A stretch of 64,000 bases of DNA from contig BEDY01000002.1 of assembly GCA_002335605.1 (NCBI GenBank), forward strand, positions 1,612,001-1,676,000, in the 5' to 3' direction. Source of the DNA: Prillingera fragicola (lineage: Eukaryota > Basidiomycota > Tremellomycetes > Trichosporonales > Trichosporonaceae). How positions within the stretch are numbered: the first letter of the stretch is position 1; each line of letters begins with the position of its first letter. This document shows positions 10,937-22,400 of this stretch, piece by piece. The position numbers were made by a program, and so were the translations under genes. The notes beneath the pieces are model-generated. The model had not been told where the DNA came from. It saw only the letters and a program-made list of their open reading frames with translations, and did no database searches.

Positions 10937-11969
10937 ATGCAAGGTAAACGCAACTCTGACCATCTCGACCCACCACCCTCCCGCTCGGCCCCCACGTCTC
11001 CCATGCCCGCTGGTTCTCCGCCTCTCAGCCTGGTGTCCCTCGACGACGACAACCACGGCCGCGACAACGATACCAAGCGCCATATCATCCAAGAATGCAA
11101 GAGTGAACTGTCATACATCTCCGATCGCGAACGCACTTCTACCCCAATTCCGCACAACGGCACACTCACCCCCGTGCCTCTCATGCACCTGCTCAACCCC
11201 GGTCTCGAGGACGTGAAGACCCCAGTCGGGTTCGAGGGGTCCCCTATGGCCCTTCAGGATGTTTCTGGTGAGTGACTCTTCCTCATGCGTTTCTCTCTTA
11301 AGCTGATCGGAATTGCAGACGTCGAAGATGAGCCACCACGCACCATCTCGCGCCTCCCTACGCTTCCCGCCGAAGGTCTCTTCCAAAATTTCAACAGTCG
11401 GCTACCGTTTCTGCGTGACGAAGGTGCGTAGTCCTCCTCCTTCAACCCTGTCTGACAAGCCTACTGACCTAATAGGAATGATGTCCTCTTCCCCTCTTGC
11501 CGACTATGCTGCAACGGCCACCGCTGACATCGCTCGGCCAGCAACCCCACCAGCCAGCACGTCCCCCGCGACAACCGCCCTCCACACCCCTGTCCCCCTG
11601 GCGGTTGCCGCTCGCGCAGCGCGGGCGGAGATACTCCAGATCTTTGACAACCTTGAAGCTCAAATTCAGAGCTCCGCCAGCGTCACCGATCGCCTCGTCG
11701 CTGCGTCGACTGCTCACGCGGAGCTGCTTGCTAGGTGTGAGGACGCCGAGACGATGCGTGATGAGCTGTCGTCCAAGATTGAGGCTGTTGATGGTGATGT
11801 GATGGCGCTGGAAGCGGCGCTCAAGAACGCCACCGAGGATTTGGCTGCTGCGCAACATAGGGAGGAAGCGGAGAGGACGAGGGCAGATGTTGCTGAAGCC
11901 AAAGTCTGTGCGTTGGAGGAGCGGATCGAGCAAGCCAAAGCCATTTTTGAACATGTGGCCGCCGCTTAG
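10937..11969 (+). CDS. Unknown 309-aa protein with C-terminal coiled coil
   Basis: Three exons (10937-11267, 11319-11423, 11476-11969) join in phase to 309 aa. The N-terminal half is hydrophilic and Pro/Ser-rich, with several S/T-P sites. A short conserved-looking segment (PRTISRLPTLPAEGLFQNFN) crosses the second exon. Residues about 190-305 form a long amphipathic helix rich in Ala, Glu and Arg (AEILQIFDNLEAQI, RDELSSKIEAVDGDVMALEA, AALKNATEDLAAAQHREEAE) with clear heptads, so a coiled coil is likely. There is no signal peptide or membrane span. I do not recognise the family; a cytoskeletal or adaptor role would be a guess. Confidence 0.75.
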
Positions 11970-12199
11970 TGGAGGCTGGGTCCGTTGACGTTAATGGCTG
12001 TGATTGTATACTTGTACCAATGCAATTGGAGTGTCTTGCTAGTAGCCCGCCGAGATGCAGTGAATTGATGTAATTGACGTAGTAAATGCTTACAAGATTC
12101 GATATGAACTATAGACACGATCTGTGTCGCAAAATGCAAAGGGTGCACTAAGACTGCACTTCTGCCGCTTCGTCACGTCGCCGACCGCATACGATTTGA

Positions 12200-13719
12200 T
12201 CAACCACGGCGAGATGCCCGTGCAGTGCTCCCATAATCTCGTACTCCAGCACCACGAGCGCTCGACTTCCAAGTACTGGTAGTGGTATCACCGCCGTTAG
12301 CCTCCGCCGACTCTGAAATGGCCTTTGCCTCGGCCTTGAGGCGTGCGGCGACGTTTGGCGCCAGTGACCAATTTAAGAGCTCGTCCTGAGGCAAACCAGT
12401 ACGCAGAGCGTTCCATGGCAAGAGCCACCTGAACCCCGTCCCGCGGGAGACAAGGGCGGCAAAGTTGCCAGCTGGTCCCAGATCGTACGGCCGCTCGTAA
12501 GGGAGAGTTGAGAGGACAATGCCGGCATATGGTGAGATGCCAGAGCCAAGAGGAAGTGGAACAAAGAACCAGTATTGTGGCGCAAAGCGCTCGAGAGCGG
12601 AGAGTATTGCTGGCGTAGGCGGCACTCCCTTTGCCACACGATCAGAAGCATCAAGGCGGGCGCGGAGGTAGGCTCGGTGCCGCTCTCGGTCGACAGTGAG
12701 CTCGCCTCGGAGGATGGCCGAGAGGGTAGACCAGCCTAGGGCCTGTTCTGTTAGAATGACCATGCCAATGAGCGACTTACAAAAGTGATAGCCGCAAGAA
12801 TGGTGCCAATGAGTGCAAGAGCTCCAATCCCGAATGAACGAATGCCTGCAGGCTCTCCTCCATCCTCGCCATCCAGACTAAGCCAGCTCAGACCCACGCC
12901 TACTGCATACCGTCCAAGCGGCCCTCCGGGAAAGAGCCACCCTGGTGTCCAAGACCACCAACGAAGCGCACGAGGATCCGAGTACGAGGCGTGCCACGCC
13001 TCGACAGCGCGAGAACAAGCTGGTCCGTACATTGGCGCGAGGATCAGAGGCACAGCAATGGGCGTGTAGAACATGAGTGCGAGGAACGTTGGGAGGTACG
13101 GCGCCGTCAGGCAGTTTGCAAACTGGGGCATCAGCAGAAGGCATAAGGTGTGACTCACAAATGCGCAGTGGTGGTCGAACCCCGCCCGACAAACCCCACA
13201 CTCGGAACAGTGACGCGCACGAGCTGGCTTCCACCTCCCAGCACAAGCAGGCTTCTCGCAGTGCGCAACGAGAGCTTCAAGCTCTTCATCACCAGCATCG
13301 GCTGCAAGGAGAGCATGTCCGTGCTGAAGGGCCCGGGCTGGAGGGGAGCACTCAAAGATGACGCGGCCTGCGGTGAGGTCGCGTGGAGGGAGTGGTGGTG
13401 GAACAGAGTGTTTTCGAGGGAGGAAATAGAGCCGGAGGTAGACCGCTGTGATCAAGAGAATGAAGATGTTCGCGCCCACGATGTATAATGCTGATGTTCA
13501 GTGACTCATACTCTCTGGTACGCTTACAGCCTATCAAGTGGAGCCCACGGGCACGATAAAGATAGTCGCCTGCGTGTGTCAGCACAAGTCATCTGCGGAA
13601 CAAAAGCGCAGTCACTCACGACCGACCCAGAAAGTAGTTCTCCAGCCCCATGCAAAGTAGGACAGCAGGGCTGGTGGAAGTATTGTCTGCACCACCCAGC
13701 TTGGCCGGAGCGACGGCAT
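12200..13719 (-). CDS. DHHC-type protein S-palmitoyltransferase
   Basis: Five minus-strand exons (13719-13620, 13569-13528, 13490-13159, 13122-12781, 12742-12200) give 452 aa. Four membrane spans are visible: about residues 11-29, a second at LIGSLYIVGANIFILLITAV, then YLPTFLALMFYTPIAVPLIL and FGIGALALIGTILAAITF. Between spans 2 and 3 the Cys-rich domain reads HCEKPACAGRWKPARARHC, then SECGVCRAGFDHHC, with the catalytic DHHC at 153-156. The usual Pro-Trp after DHHC is Ala-Phe here, while the later NC pair (FANCL) is kept. An intron falls immediately after that AF. The family palmitoylates cytosolic cysteines of membrane proteins at Golgi, ER or plasma membrane. Which PFA/ERF paralogue this is cannot be decided from sequence alone. 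Confidence 0.9.
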
Positions 13720-14295
13720 TGCAGCTGATGTGGACAGTTGATGGAGAGAAGCAAACCGACATGTCGTGTCAACAACGCACAAAGGTGATTTTGGTTGACC
13801 CGGCCGGCCTCCTTTGACTGGTGACGTCAGGGCTAATACACACTAGGAAATCGAGGATAAATACACCAAAAGCGTAGTACGTTTCTCAGTTGCGTAGCCA
13901 CTTGTACGCGTTTCATCGACGACGACATGCATCATGCAAATGGACAAAGAGTCTACCTTCTACGAATGCGGCCAGCCGCGCCGCGCTCCCAATGCAGTTG
14001 GTGGCGCAGCGCTGGCGGCGAATGTTGTGATAAATTAAGCGGGCACCCCGGGGATGATGGTCACGGGCGCCCAAGATGCGAGTTTTGTGGGTTGTTGCGA
14101 GTGTGGTGCAGAAGGGTAACAATCCGATTACTGTGAGCCGGGGACGCGTGGTGGGGCCGTGGAAGAGAAGCCATTGGCGATGTGATGTGTATCCAACTTG
14201 GCGAGAATCCATGAGAAACGAAGAACAACAGTGCGACTCGAAACCGTAATGTAACTTTTATTCACAGTCCCGTCACTCCTCAAATCAACCGTGGC
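13720..14295. other. Intergenic, no gene seen
   Basis: This 576-base spacer between two minus-strand genes contains the 3' UTR of the nucleoporin gene and the promoter of the DHHC gene. A TGACGTCA-like palindromic core (GTGACGTCAGG) occurs near 13822. No coding frame is convincing. Confidence 0.5.
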
Positions 14296-17200
14296 TTAGC
14301 GCTTGACAGCACCACGGCGCAGAGGCTTGATCTTGCGGCCACCAGGCGATCCAGGTGCCTCGGCGGTGGGCGTGCCAAGGCTGAAGCCGCCAGAGGGGTC
14401 AGCGGGGGCAGGCGAGCCGAAGCGCTGGGCAGCAGCGGGTGCGGGAGCCGGAGCAGAAGCGCCGAACGAGAAGCCACCTGCGGCTGGGGTGCTACTGGCG
14501 GCGCCAAACTGGAACGTGCTGCCTGAGGCGGGAGCGGCGGCCGCGGCAGGCGCGCCGAACGTGAAGCCACCGGCTGGAGGAGTGGTGTTCGTAGGGGTCG
14601 CGGGGCCCGAGGCGTTGCCCGTTGAACCGAAGGAGAACGCGGGAGTACTCGGCGCGGCAGCAGGTGCAGCGGGGGCAGCAGAACCAAAGCCAGAGCCAGA
14701 ACCAAAGCCGGTACCCGTGCCGAAACCAGAGCCAGAGCCAAAGCCGCCGCCAGCGTTGGCGGCAGGAGGAGCAGCCGCAGGGGCGGACGACGCACCAAAG
14801 GTAAAGGACGAGTTCGTAGGCGTGACCGAGCCCGAGCCGCCACTGCCAAAGCCGGTGCCAGTTGCTGCAGGCTTGCCGAACGAGAAGCTGCCGGTTGCAC
14901 CAGCAGCGGGAGCGGGAGGCGTGCTTGAAGCGGGGGCACCGAAGCCGCCGAATGACGGGGTAGAGGCGGCAGCAGGCGCGGCAGGAGCAGCCGAACTACC
15001 GAACGAAAAGCCTGCTGGCTTGCTGTCACCGTTGTTAGTGGCCTTGCCAAAGCCGTTGCTAGCAGCGGGAGTCGAGCCAAAGCCGCCAAACGACGAGCTA
15101 CTTGCAGGAGCGCCAAAGCCGCCAGCAGAAGCAGGTGGAGTGGTCGCGGCAGGGGCACCAAAGCCACCAGTAGCAGGAGGAGTGTTGGCCGAAGGGGCAC
15201 CGAAGCCGCTGCCGAAACCACTCGAGCCACTGGCCTGACCGAAGGGAGCGGCAGGCTTAGCGGCCGAAGCACTCGAAGCACCAAAGCTGAAGGGGGTCTC
15301 CGCAGGCTTGTCAGCAGCGGGGGAAGCCGCAGCGGGTGCGCCAAAGCTGAAGGCAGGCTTTTCAGTGGCAGGCGAGTTGGTGGTGGGAGCAGGTGGTGTC
15401 GCAGCACCGCCAAACGAAAAGGTCGACTTGGGTGCCTCGGCGGGCTTGGCAGCAGCAGGCGCCGAGCTGCCAAAGGAGAACGGAGCCTTTGGTGCCTCGG
15501 TGGCCGGGGCGGCCGCAGGAGCGTGGGCAGAGCCAAAGCTAAAGGCCGGCTTCTCGGTGGCAGGCGAATTCGAGGTAGGGGCAGGGGGCGTGGCGGCGCC
15601 AAAGGAGAAGGCCGCCTTGGGAGCCTCGGCGGCCTTGGCGGGTGCACCAAAGCTAAAAGCAGGCTTCTCAGTGGCAGGCGCGTCCGAAGTGGGAGCAGGG
15701 GGAGTGGGTGTGCCAAACGAGAACGGCGCCTTGGGGGCCTCGGCAGCCTTCTCCGCGGGTTTGCCAAACACGGAGCCGCCAGCAGGGGGCGTGGTGCCGG
15801 TTGAGGGCGCACCGATCACGAAGGTTGACGTGACAGGCTTCTCGGGAGCCTTGGGAGCTATACCAAAGTCAAAGGCGGCTGGGCCGGCAGCCGCAGGAGC
15901 GGGCGATGCAGCCTTTGCGCCAAAGAAATTGGGCATGCCGCCCTCCGCGGCAGGAGTGGCAGCGGGGGCAGGCGAGGCACTCTTGTTGCCAAAGAAGTTG
16001 GGCATGCCTCCCTCGGTAACCGCGGGCGCTGAGGGCTTGCCCATCCCAAGGTTGGACGACTTGGCGGGAGGCGCAAAGAAGCTCGAGCCTGTGGGCTTGC
16101 TAGCCGGCGTGGTGCTGCCGGTTGGCGTGAGGCTGCTGGCAGGAGCGGCGGCGCTGAGCGAGAAGATGCCCTTGGCAGCGTCAGGCTCAGTGGGAGCAGG
16201 AGCAGGGGTGTCCTTCTTGGTCTGGGGCGAGTCGGGCTCGGCCACAATGGAGTTGGCAGCGAGGGGCGAGCTGGCGCGGGGACGAGTGGAAATGCCCATG
16301 CGGTTGATCGGCGCGCGACCGGCAGGAACTGAGAGGCTGGTCGCGGGCTGGGGCGCGGGCGCGGGTGCAGGCGCGCCTATGCGCGACGAGAGCGTGGGGG
16401 CACCGTTGGATGCGGGCATGGCCTTCTTCTCGGTACCGACACCAGCACCACCAAAGAGGGGCATCGAGATGCCGGCAAAGCTAGTGACCGGGATCTTGGC
16501 CGACTCGAGCTCGTCCATCTCAGGCAGGTCCTCGTCCCGGGCTGAGAAGCGACCTCCGCCGTTGGGGCTCGTGGCGCGCGAGCTGTTGTAGCTGGCCGCA
16601 CCCTGGTGGGCGCGGTGCTTGCGCTCGGCACCAGCACGGAGAGACGAACGGACACGGGGTTCCGAGTCCTCGCGCACCTGGTAACCGGATGACGAAGCCG
16701 CATTAGCATTCGGCGAAGGGGCAGTGGTGGTGAGCTCGGGAACAGGACGAGCAGGAGGGGGTGGCGAAGGCGTGCGCTCCTCCTCGATGGGGGTGGTCTG
16801 CTTCCTGCGGCGCGAGCTGCGAACGGGGGTAGGCTCAGGGGTCTTGCCCTTGTTGCGCGAGCTGCGGCGAGGCTTGGGGGTGTTGTCCTCCTCCTCGTCG
16901 ATGGGCGACGGAGCGCGCTTCTTGCTGTTGCGAGTGCTGCGGCGGGGCGTGGTCTCGGGCTCGGCAGATGCAGACACCTGCGACCGCGAACGTGAACGCG
17001 TCATGCGGCCGCTGCGAGACCTCGACGAGCGTGCGTCCGACATCGAGGCGTCGTCCGAAAACTCGCTGGCGCTGGTGCGCGACCTTGCGTCGACCTCCAT
17101 GTCGCTCACGTCAGATTCTTCCTTGACCAGGCGGGAGCGCTCACGGCGCTCCTTGCGCTGGTCACGGGCAGCCTGGTCAATGACCCGACGGCGGCCGTAG

Positions 17201-18717
17201 GGTGAGATCACTGTCGAGATGTCCTTGTCAAAGAGCAGGTCGGAGCCGTGGCGCTTCCTTGCGCTTTCGGCGGCGGTGGCCAGGGGCACAGCTATAGCGG
17301 CACGGATTTTGCGCGACGACGAGCCGACCGGCACACCGGGAGTGATCTCGATGCGCTGCGGCTTGTTGCGTGCGGACTCGAGGCTAAAGAGAATACGCTC
17401 AGCATCGTTCTCTCGAAGCGGCTTGGGGGCCGGAACGTGGAGCTCGCTCTGGCGGGTAAAGCCCTTGTCCTCGCCAGCAAACACCATAGGTCCCTTGCGG
17501 GAGGGAAGTGGTTGGAGCTTGGGCACAGCGCGGGTGGTGGTGGATTGGGCCAAGCTGGAGGGACCGTACGCAGAGCGCGAGAGATTGCGCATCGACATGG
17601 ACGACGACAACCCCGAGCGCGTGGGTGCCATCCAGTCGCGCGACTCGGAACGGTCAGTGACGTCGCTCATGCGGTCGTCGTCGTCGCTCATCTGGCCGAA
17701 ACGCATGCTTGAGTTCTGACGCAGACGCGAGCTGCCGTGGCGGAGCGACCCGGCGCGGCTCACACCCATGCTCACGTCCGAGGCAGCGACGCTGGGCTCA
17801 CGAACAAGATTGTTCATCGTAGACGAACGGGTGAGGCCCCCAGAGCGAGCGGAGGTGGGGCTCTGCTGAAATGGTGACGCGGAAGGCAAGCCAATGGTCG
17901 ACCCGCGGCGAGGGGTAGTCGTGACCTGTGCGTTGCTCCAAGGGCTCCAAGCAGAGCCAGAGCCCGATGCTGTCGAGTCGCCAAAGCCGCCCAAAGTGCG
18001 GCGGCGCGAGGAGCGGTGTGCGTCGGCATCATCCACCAAGTCGTTGTCGTCGCCTGCTAGCGACGCGAGGTCCATCCGGCTTGAGCGCATGCTACGTCCT
18101 ACCGTGCCAGAACGACGCAGTCCCATGCCGGTGCGGGGGCTGGACGATGCCAAGAGCTCGCGCGGAGGGTCGAGGTAGGGCATGGATGTCGAGGACGCAA
18201 GCGACGCACGCTTGTTGGAGCGACCCGAGAGGCTGACGTTGGACGGCAGAGGAGGAAGATTTATGCCAGCCGACCTGGGGACTGGGTCGTAAGGCGACGG
18301 CGCGGCGCGGGCAGCGATGGCAGCAGCAGTGCGCGAGCTCGCGAGCATGCTGTTGCCCTTCTCAGGGGACGACTTGCGGAACCTCTTGACGGAACGGCGC
18401 GACGGGCTGGGGTCCTCCGGGTCCATCTCGTGGTCGCGCTTCTGGCCATACGAGTGCTCGGGAATGGTGCGGGTGGGAGTGCCAAACCAGCCTGTGGAGC
18501 GGGTGAACAGGCTCTTGAGCCCCGAGAAGAGGCTACCCTCCGAGCCAGAGCGGGGGATGCTGCTGCCCCCGGATCTAATGATACGCTCGGGGCTGTCGGC
18601 GCCATTGCCCTCGCGCATGTAGGGGCGGGGCTGGCGGACGAGGCGTCGTGGGGCCGAGATGCGAAGCCTGTCGGCGCCGGACAGGTCGCGGGATGGGGAA
18701 GAGTCGTCAAAGTTCAT
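14296..18717 (-). CDS. FG nucleoporin of the Nup1/Nup124/Nup153 type (nuclear basket)
   Basis: A single uninterrupted exon of 1474 codons encodes 1473 aa from ATG at 18717 (an in-frame ATG at 18777 would add 20 residues). Residues about 62-78 (GSLFSGLKSLFTRSTGWFG) form an amphipathic helix of the kind that lets Nup1, Nup60 and Nup153 bind the inner nuclear membrane. The middle is Ser/Arg-rich with many basic and S-P sites. From about residue 900 it becomes an FG domain: FSFG, FGAP and GFG repeats spaced by Ala/Pro/Thr linkers, with near-identical KPAFSFG blocks. The C-terminus GGRKIKPLRRGAVKR resembles the basic GRKI tail of yeast Nup1. The role inferred is karyopherin docking at the nuclear face of the pore. 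Confidence 0.85.
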   Translation of the reverse strand: MNFDDSSPSRDLSGADRLRISAPRRLVRQPRPYMREGNGADSPERIIRSGGSSIPRSGSEGSLFSGLKSLFTRSTGWFGTPTRTIPEHSYGQKRDHEMDPEDPSPSRRSVKRFRKSSPEKGNSMLASSRTAAAIAARAAPSPYDPVPRSAGINLPPLPSNVSLSGRSNKRASLASSTSMPYLDPPRELLASSSPRTGMGLRRSGTVGRSMRSSRMDLASLAGDDNDLVDDADAHRSSRRRTLGGFGDSTASGSGSAWSPWSNAQVTTTPRRGSTIGLPSASPFQQSPTSARSGGLTRSSTMNNLVREPSVAASDVSMGVSRAGSLRHGSSRLRQNSSMRFGQMSDDDDRMSDVTDRSESRDWMAPTRSGLSSSMSMRNLSRSAYGPSSLAQSTTTRAVPKLQPLPSRKGPMVFAGEDKGFTRQSELHVPAPKPLRENDAERILFSLESARNKPQRIEITPGVPVGSSSRKIRAAIAVPLATAAESARKRHGSDLLFDKDISTVISPYGRRRVIDQAARDQRKERRERSRLVKEESDVSDMEVDARSRTSASEFSDDASMSDARSSRSRSGRMTRSRSRSQVSASAEPETTPRRSTRNSKKRAPSPIDEEEDNTPKPRRSSRNKGKTPEPTPVRSSRRRKQTTPIEEERTPSPPPPARPVPELTTTAPSPNANAASSSGYQVREDSEPRVRSSLRAGAERKHRAHQGAASYNSSRATSPNGGGRFSARDEDLPEMDELESAKIPVTSFAGISMPLFGGAGVGTEKKAMPASNGAPTLSSRIGAPAPAPAPQPATSLSVPAGRAPINRMGISTRPRASSPLAANSIVAEPDSPQTKKDTPAPAPTEPDAAKGIFSLSAAAPASSLTPTGSTTPASKPTGSSFFAPPAKSSNLGMGKPSAPAVTEGGMPNFFGNKSASPAPAATPAAEGGMPNFFGAKAASPAPAAAGPAAFDFGIAPKAPEKPVTSTFVIGAPSTGTTPPAGGSVFGKPAEKAAEAPKAPFSFGTPTPPAPTSDAPATEKPAFSFGAPAKAAEAPKAAFSFGAATPPAPTSNSPATEKPAFSFGSAHAPAAAPATEAPKAPFSFGSSAPAAAKPAEAPKSTFSFGGAATPPAPTTNSPATEKPAFSFGAPAAASPAADKPAETPFSFGASSASAAKPAAPFGQASGSSGFGSGFGAPSANTPPATGGFGAPAATTPPASAGGFGAPASSSSFGGFGSTPAASNGFGKATNNGDSKPAGFSFGSSAAPAAPAAASTPSFGGFGAPASSTPPAPAAGATGSFSFGKPAATGTGFGSGGSGSVTPTNSSFTFGASSAPAAAPPAANAGGGFGSGSGFGTGTGFGSGSGFGSAAPAAPAAAPSTPAFSFGSTGNASGPATPTNTTPPAGGFTFGAPAAAAAPASGSTFQFGAASSTPAAGGFSFGASAPAPAPAAAQRFGSPAPADPSGGFSLGTPTAEAPGSPGGRKIKPLRRGAVKR
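15350..15720 (-). repeat. Coding repeat: FSFG blocks in the nucleoporin
   Basis: Within the nucleoporin, a block ending NSPATEKPAFSFG or a close variant (DAPATEKPAFSFG) recurs about every 40-60 residues. It is preceded by A/G-TPPAPT and separated by EAPKAPFSFG-like spacers. DNA identity between copies is high, so recent unequal exchange is likely. At this composition the other frames stay open for long stretches, which produces spurious overlapping ORFs. Confidence 0.7.
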
Positions 18718-19411
18718 CGTGATAGGTATGCAATGCGAGGTGAGGTAAGTGAAAGATCGATTTCTAGCGGGTGGCAACGAAGGATGCGTGTGATGGAAAG
18801 GTGTAGAGCGAGGTCTCGAGGTCGATCAGACGCCGAGGGAAGCTGTCGTGTGGGCGGCCTGAAAGCTGCGGTGCGAGCAGTTGATCTCTTTTAAACAGGG
18901 GACGGGCGATGTAAGCGGGTATCAGAACGAGAAAGCGCGTGCCCGCCGCATGGCCTTGTTGACGTCGTTGCCGAGGATGTTGTTGATGGTGAAGGGTTAT
19001 GCAAAGAAAGTCGCAGAGTAAGGGAGCAAGCGCCCCGCCGCTGATGAGAATATTGAAATTTCCATTATTAATCCCAAAATTTCCACGTGGCAACCGCATG
19101 GTCAACGTGGGTGCACACAAACAGTGTCTGTGCGCGGGGTCAAATCGATCGATATATGCATATGAACCCTGGACCCTCTGTCTCAAAGCTTAATATTACT
19201 CTCGCTCTCCTGAACAATGATAATCAAGCAAGCATGCATCTCTAATCGCTGTACTATGAATAATTACAAAGCATAGGCATGCTTCAACGCACCAGCATGT
19301 AATAGTCCACAATCGCACAGCAAAAATCCAGCCTGCTCACGCAGTAACTGCGTCAGAGGACTGCCCCTGACATGCAAGCAAAACCTGGCGCCTTTCAATT
19401 TTAGCATTTGC
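18718..19411. other. Intergenic with an AT-rich core; nucleoporin promoter
   Basis: These 694 bases lie upstream of the nucleoporin and downstream of the AT-hook gene. The stretch about 19040-19270 is clearly richer in A+T than the flanks (for example TATTGAAATTTCCATTATTA). A CCACGTGG palindrome lies at about 19083-19090. No coding frame is supported. Confidence 0.45.
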
Positions 19412-22400
19412 TCACGGCGTTGCCGCGCCAGCAACCTCGATCTGCTCCGCAGGCTCAGAGCGCTGCGATCCAGAAAAACCAGGGCGGAAGCGGTTGTACA
19501 GAGCCCCATCAGCCGAGTCGGTAAGCTCCCAGCCAAATGTGCACAGGTCACGGCCAATGCGCTCCAGGAATGCGTCACGCTGGTGCGATGGTCCTTCGTC
19601 AAAGTATGACGCGACAATGGTACGAAGGTTGTTCTGTAGAGTCAGCATGGACGCCCATGACTTAGATGCCTACCTTTACGTTCTCCACAAAGCCAGATGC
19701 GTTCCCTTCCACCGAGGGCTCCAGGCCTTCCATGCCATTGGCATGTACACGCGCCCACGCTGCCTTGCGCGGGTCAGTCGGCTCGGGGTACTCTTGCCCC
19801 GTCGGTGCCAGGACAATGATGGGCTCATCAGTCGAAAGGAAGGGCGGGCTGGGCTCGCGCGGCCGATAGCTACGAGCTGGGTATGGCTGGGGTTGCACGT
19901 CCTCAGACCTGGGAGGACGCCGTTCGTCCACAACAGGTGGCAGCGGAATATGGCCCGACGTCGGCGGTGTTTTGCCCTCATTCGACGCTGGCGGACGACT
20001 AGAGCCAACAGCGGGCACGGGTACGCGCGGGGGCACATATGAGCCAGCAGTGGCGGGCCGCACGGGTGAGAGTGAAAGCTGGTGGACGCTAGCTGGTGGC
20101 GGGCCAGGCACCACGTGTGGAGGGATAGCAGGGTCTTGGAGCACCGACGGGCCAGACCGACGGCTGCGAGAAGAAGTGGGGCGCGGATGCCAGTCTGCAG
20201 AGTCGGGGGCGTAGGATGGCGACTCGTGGCGAGCATCGCGATGGGCACGATCACCGGCCGTGTGAGGAGGTGTCATGTGCGCGGGGTAAGGCGCATATAT
20301 GGGAGGCCCAGGGACTATATGCGGCAGCGGATATCCATAGCTAACTGGCGGTGGGTAAGGAAGAGGCAGCGCATGAGGCTGTCCGTAGAAGCTTGGGTGA
20401 GGAGGCGGAGGCGGTGGGTGGCCATTGGTGCGTGGAGGTTCACGGTACTCGCGGTATTCGCGGTACTCGTGGCGATCCCTCGAGTAATCACGATGCTCGC
20501 GAGGGGCACGGTGATCGCGGTAGCGTGGTTCACGATCGTATCGAGAGTCACGATCGTAATGGCGGCCATGTGCTTCGTGAGTAGATGGGAAAGCGCGGGA
20601 ATCAATCTCGCGCTCGCGCAAGTCTCGCCCTCGGGCATCACGGTGAAGTGGCACCCTCATCTCGCGGCCGTATGTGTCAATTTCGATCACGTCGCGCGGA
20701 GGACGGTGCTCGCTACGTCCTTGGTTATCGAGGTAGCGTGCGTCTTCCTCACGCCGGCGCTCCTCTTGAACCTTGCGTTGTTGCTGCTTCAGCTGTTTAG
20801 CGTACATCAGCTGGTCGCGCTGCAGCATTTCCTGATACCGCCTCTTCTGCTGGCTGGCGCTGCGACGTTCGTACTTGTCTTCTTGATTTGCGCGCTCGGT
20901 CGCAGCTCGCTCGCGTGCGGCCTCTGCTTCGGCCTCTGCTTCTCGCAGCATTTCAGCCCTGCGTGCTTCGCGGTCGCGTTCGACCGATTTTTGCTTGGCA
21001 GTTGCCGACAGAATGAACTCGGCCTCCTGGGTGATGTTCATGTTGGAAGTCGAAGAGCGGCGTTGGTTGCCTGTGGGGCGGGTGCGAGGTGCGGTGTCGG
21101 TGCGCTCAACAGAGCTCTCTGGATGGTATGACGAAGAGTCTGCTGCGTCCTCGAGCGTGTGGTGGTCCTCGTCCTCGTCGTCCTCATAGGCGTTGACAGT
21201 GCGACTAAAGCTGATACGCTCGTCGCTGCGTTCATCACTCACGGGTGGCGACGGGTAGATCGGTCCACTGCTGTTTGTAACTGGGGTACCTTTGGGCGCC
21301 TTGGCCTTTGTCATAAAGGCATGGAGGGTAGTCTGTGTCGCGCGCCCAGTTGCAGCCGATCGCGAAGCCTCGTGTGAGGGATCAGCAGTCTCAGCAGGCT
21401 TCCCTGGCTGTACGCCCGATGTGGACGCTGGAGAAGGCCCCCGGGAGCGAGTCAATGCAGGTGTAGGGGAAGCGATGCTGATCGGGCTGTCTACCGCGGC
21501 CACGCTGATCCGAGGTCGCGATGCAGCTCCGGAGACAGCGGCAGTGGAATCGGCCTGGCTGTCGGCCTTGCTTTTGAGGATGGCGGGCTCCGAGAGTCGG
21601 GGCCGTTCTTTGGCGCCTCGCACAGCAGATGCCCCGAGGTCACCAGGGGTCGGGGTTCGAGACTTGAGTCGCTTGATGGGATTCTCAGCCGGTGGGGATA
21701 GGCCGCGCGGACGCTTGGCGTTCCGTGTCGCGAGCTTGACTCGTTCAGCAGCTGAACCAGAGAGGAATGTTGATAGCACTGCGATTGGGACACGTTTGTT
21801 TGCACAACGTCGGAGGCGGAGTGGTAGGGGTGTAGCATGCCAGTCACGAGGATGGGCGCGGGCAGGTGGATGAGGAGCAAGGGAAGCAGTGTTGGGAGGG
21901 ATCGTTGTCAGCACGGAACACACGGTCCGGGTCGCACTCACGGGTTGCCGCTCCGACATACTCATCCTCTCCCACGGCGTCGCCATCCTGGTCAACGAGA
22001 TCAGGTGTGAGATCAGGTGTGGGCTCGGTACGATCTGTTGTGTCAGCAATGCACAGTTTAAGTACATGTTACTCACCACGCGCAGGTGGAGGTGCGAGGG
22101 CTTCAATAGCCGCGGCATCCTCCACCGCTGCCCGCGCGGACCCTTCAGCTTGTGTCTCGTTTTTAGAGTCTGGAGCAGGTCGCGTCCTGGGCCTGCCACG
22201 CCGGCGCCTCGGGGCATCTAGAGGTGTGTCGGGTTCTGGACTCGGCGAGCGGATAATCTTGTTCCCATAATCGTCAGTGTATTCGATCGCCCAGCCCTTC
22301 CACCCTCGCCTGCGCTTGGGCTTCTTGAGAGCTGGCGACGAAGGGTCCTCAGAAGGAGCAGCCTCTGACGAGGGGCCGGCAGCGTGGGTGTCGTCTTGCG

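Noticed and set aside
14280..15812. A 510-codon minus-strand ORF overlapping the nucleoporin in another frame
   Set aside because: It is made almost only of Leu, Pro, Arg, Ala and Ser, as expected from shifting the Ala/Pro/Phe-Gly codons of the FG repeats.
15308..16591. A 427-codon plus-strand ORF antisense to the nucleoporin
   Set aside because: Ala/Gly/Pro-only composition mirrors the complementary FG repeats; no splice, start or domain signal supports it.
20082..21131. A 349-codon plus-strand ORF antisense to the AT-hook gene
   Set aside because: The minus-strand frame gives AT-hooks, heptads and clean splice phases. This one is a shadow of its Arg/Glu-rich codons.
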